NCBI RefSeq assembly: GCF_000717025.1
Contig: NZ_JNXG01000007.1
Coordinates: forward strand, 124,001 to 188,000
DNA length: 64,000 bases
Reading direction: 5' to 3'
Source: Streptomyces atroolivaceus
GTDB lineage: Bacteria > Actinomycetota > Actinomycetes > Streptomycetales > Streptomycetaceae
Shown here: piece after piece, positions 63,288 through 64,000 of the stretch
How positions within the stretch are numbered: the first letter of the stretch is position 1
Layout of the letters: every line of letters starts with the position of its first letter
Program-made: the position numbers and the translations under genes
The notes under the pieces: model-generated
Seen by the model: the letters and a program-made list of their open reading frames with translations, nothing else
Database searches by the model: none
Told to the model about the DNA's origin: nothing

Positions 63288-64000
63288 TCCGCTCCGCCCC
63301 GCAGACCTCCTCGCCCTGGACCGGGCCCACGTCTGGCACCCCTACGGCCCGATGCCGGGCAGGCAGGAGCCACTGGTCGTCGAGTCAGCGTCCGGGGTGC
63401 GTCTCCGGCTCGCCGAACCCGCCCACGGGCATCGCGAGTTGGTGGACGGCATGTCGTCCTGGTGGTCGGCGGTGCACGGCTACAACCATCCGGTCCTCAA
63501 CGAGGCCGCACGCGGCCAGCTGGACCGGATGAGCCATGTGATGTTCGGCGGGCTCACGCACGAGCCCGCCGTCCGTCTGGCGACCCGGCTGGTGGAGATC
63601 ACTCCTGAGCCGCTGCGGCACGTCTTCCTCGCCGATTCGGGGTCGGTCTCCGTCGAGGTCGCGGTGAAGATGTGCCTCCAGTACTGGCGATCGGCGGGAC
63701 GCCCCGGGAAACACCGCCTGCTCACCTGGCGCGGCGGCTACCACGGGGACACCTGGCAGCCCATGTCGGTGTGTGATCCCGAGGGCGGGATGCACGAACT
63801 GTGGTCGGGTTCCCTCCCCCGGCAGATCTTCGCGGACGCTCCTCCGGACGGCTTCGACGCCGAACCGGACGAGGCGTACGCGAGGCACCTGCGCGAGCTG
63901 ATAGCCGCCCATGCCGAGGACCTGGCAGCGGTGATCGTGGAGCCCGTGGTGCAGGGTGCGGGCGGGATGCGCTTCCACTCCCCCGCGTATCTGCGGGTGC
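63280..64000 (+). CDS. bioA: Adenosylmethionine-8-amino-7-oxononanoate aminotransferase, partial
   Basis: The first 240 codons of BioA, cut by the window edge. Start [20 protein letters not shown], then the BioA signature [61 protein letters not shown] and [13 protein letters not shown] (PLP Asp region follows). The PLP-binding Lys is beyond the window. It overlaps bioB by eight bases; dethiobiotin synthetase (bioD) would be expected next. Class III aminotransferase using SAM as amino donor. Confidence 0.93.
   Translation, partial: MPDPLRPADLLALDRAHVWHPYGPMPGRQEPLVVESASGVRLRLAEPAHGHRELVDGMSSWWSAVHGYNHPVLNEAARGQLDRMSHVMFGGLTHEPAVRLATRLVEITPEPLRHVFLADSGSVSVEVAVKMCLQYWRSAGRPGKHRLLTWRGGYHGDTWQPMSVCDPEGGMHELWSGSLPRQIFADAPPDGFDAEPDEAYARHLRELIAAHAEDLAAVIVEPVVQGAGGMRFHSPAYLRV

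Overview
The window is chromosomal DNA from a high-GC actinomycete, almost certainly a Streptomyces species. The evidence is third-codon-position GC bias, many GTG starts, four-base start/stop overlaps, and Streptomyces-typical families: the MurT/GatD pair, a WhiJ-like XRE/DUF397/ATPase trio, DUF5133, a ureABCFGD cluster without ureE, and a ClpP3-like gene. I found no tRNA, rRNA, CRISPR array, intact insertion sequence, prophage or secondary-metabolite cluster. The first ~1 kb is degenerate, and short spans hold pseudogene debris.

Layout. 1-3.2 kb: degenerate edge, a YjbQ-family gene, a flavin monooxygenase and a small hydrophobic protein. 3.4-9.7 kb: six overlapping genes forming a stressosome-type partner-switching operon (RsbR-like, RsbS, RsbT, two PP2C-type phosphatases and a hybrid histidine kinase). 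9.9-15.3 kb: an ABC exporter divergent from a MarR regulator, then a large FAD/Fe-S dehydrogenase. 15.5-19.1 kb: a two-gene ABC exporter whose nucleotide-binding domains are degenerate in a complementary way. 19.4-26.7 kb: NDH-2-like oxidoreductase, ATP-dependent DNA ligase, membrane metal-dependent hydrolase, Ski2-like helicase and TesB thioesterase. 26.8-34.3 kb: small zinc-finger protein, membrane proteins, a GH15 pseudogene, DUF389, DUF2252, CLC channel, XRE-cupin regulator, GNAT and glutathione peroxidase. 34.4-46.2 kb: acyl-CoA dehydrogenase/TetR pair, peptide deformylase, murT-gatD, pfkA, a CtaG-like protein, several small proteins including an armless HU homologue, plsC and an epimerase.

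46.3-64 kb: secreted S33 aminopeptidase, urease operon, TetR with its divergent membrane target, a Phd-type antitoxin, a ClpP homologue that has lost its catalytic Ser and His, a c-di-AMP riboswitch controlling an NlpC/P60 hydrolase, LysE/LysR, the WhiJ-like trio, and biotin genes bioF / bioB-bioA (bioA runs off the right edge).

Several loci look self-contained, with a regulator divergent from its target and a palindromic or repeated operator between them: MarR at 11.8 kb, TetR at 35.6 kb and TetR at 53.3 kb. The most noteworthy items are the catalytically dead ClpP with its coupled orphan gene, the half-dead heterodimeric ABC exporter, the extended stressosome operon, the armless HU-like protein and the riboswitch. 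All functional statements are inferences from sequence patterns; no database search was run.
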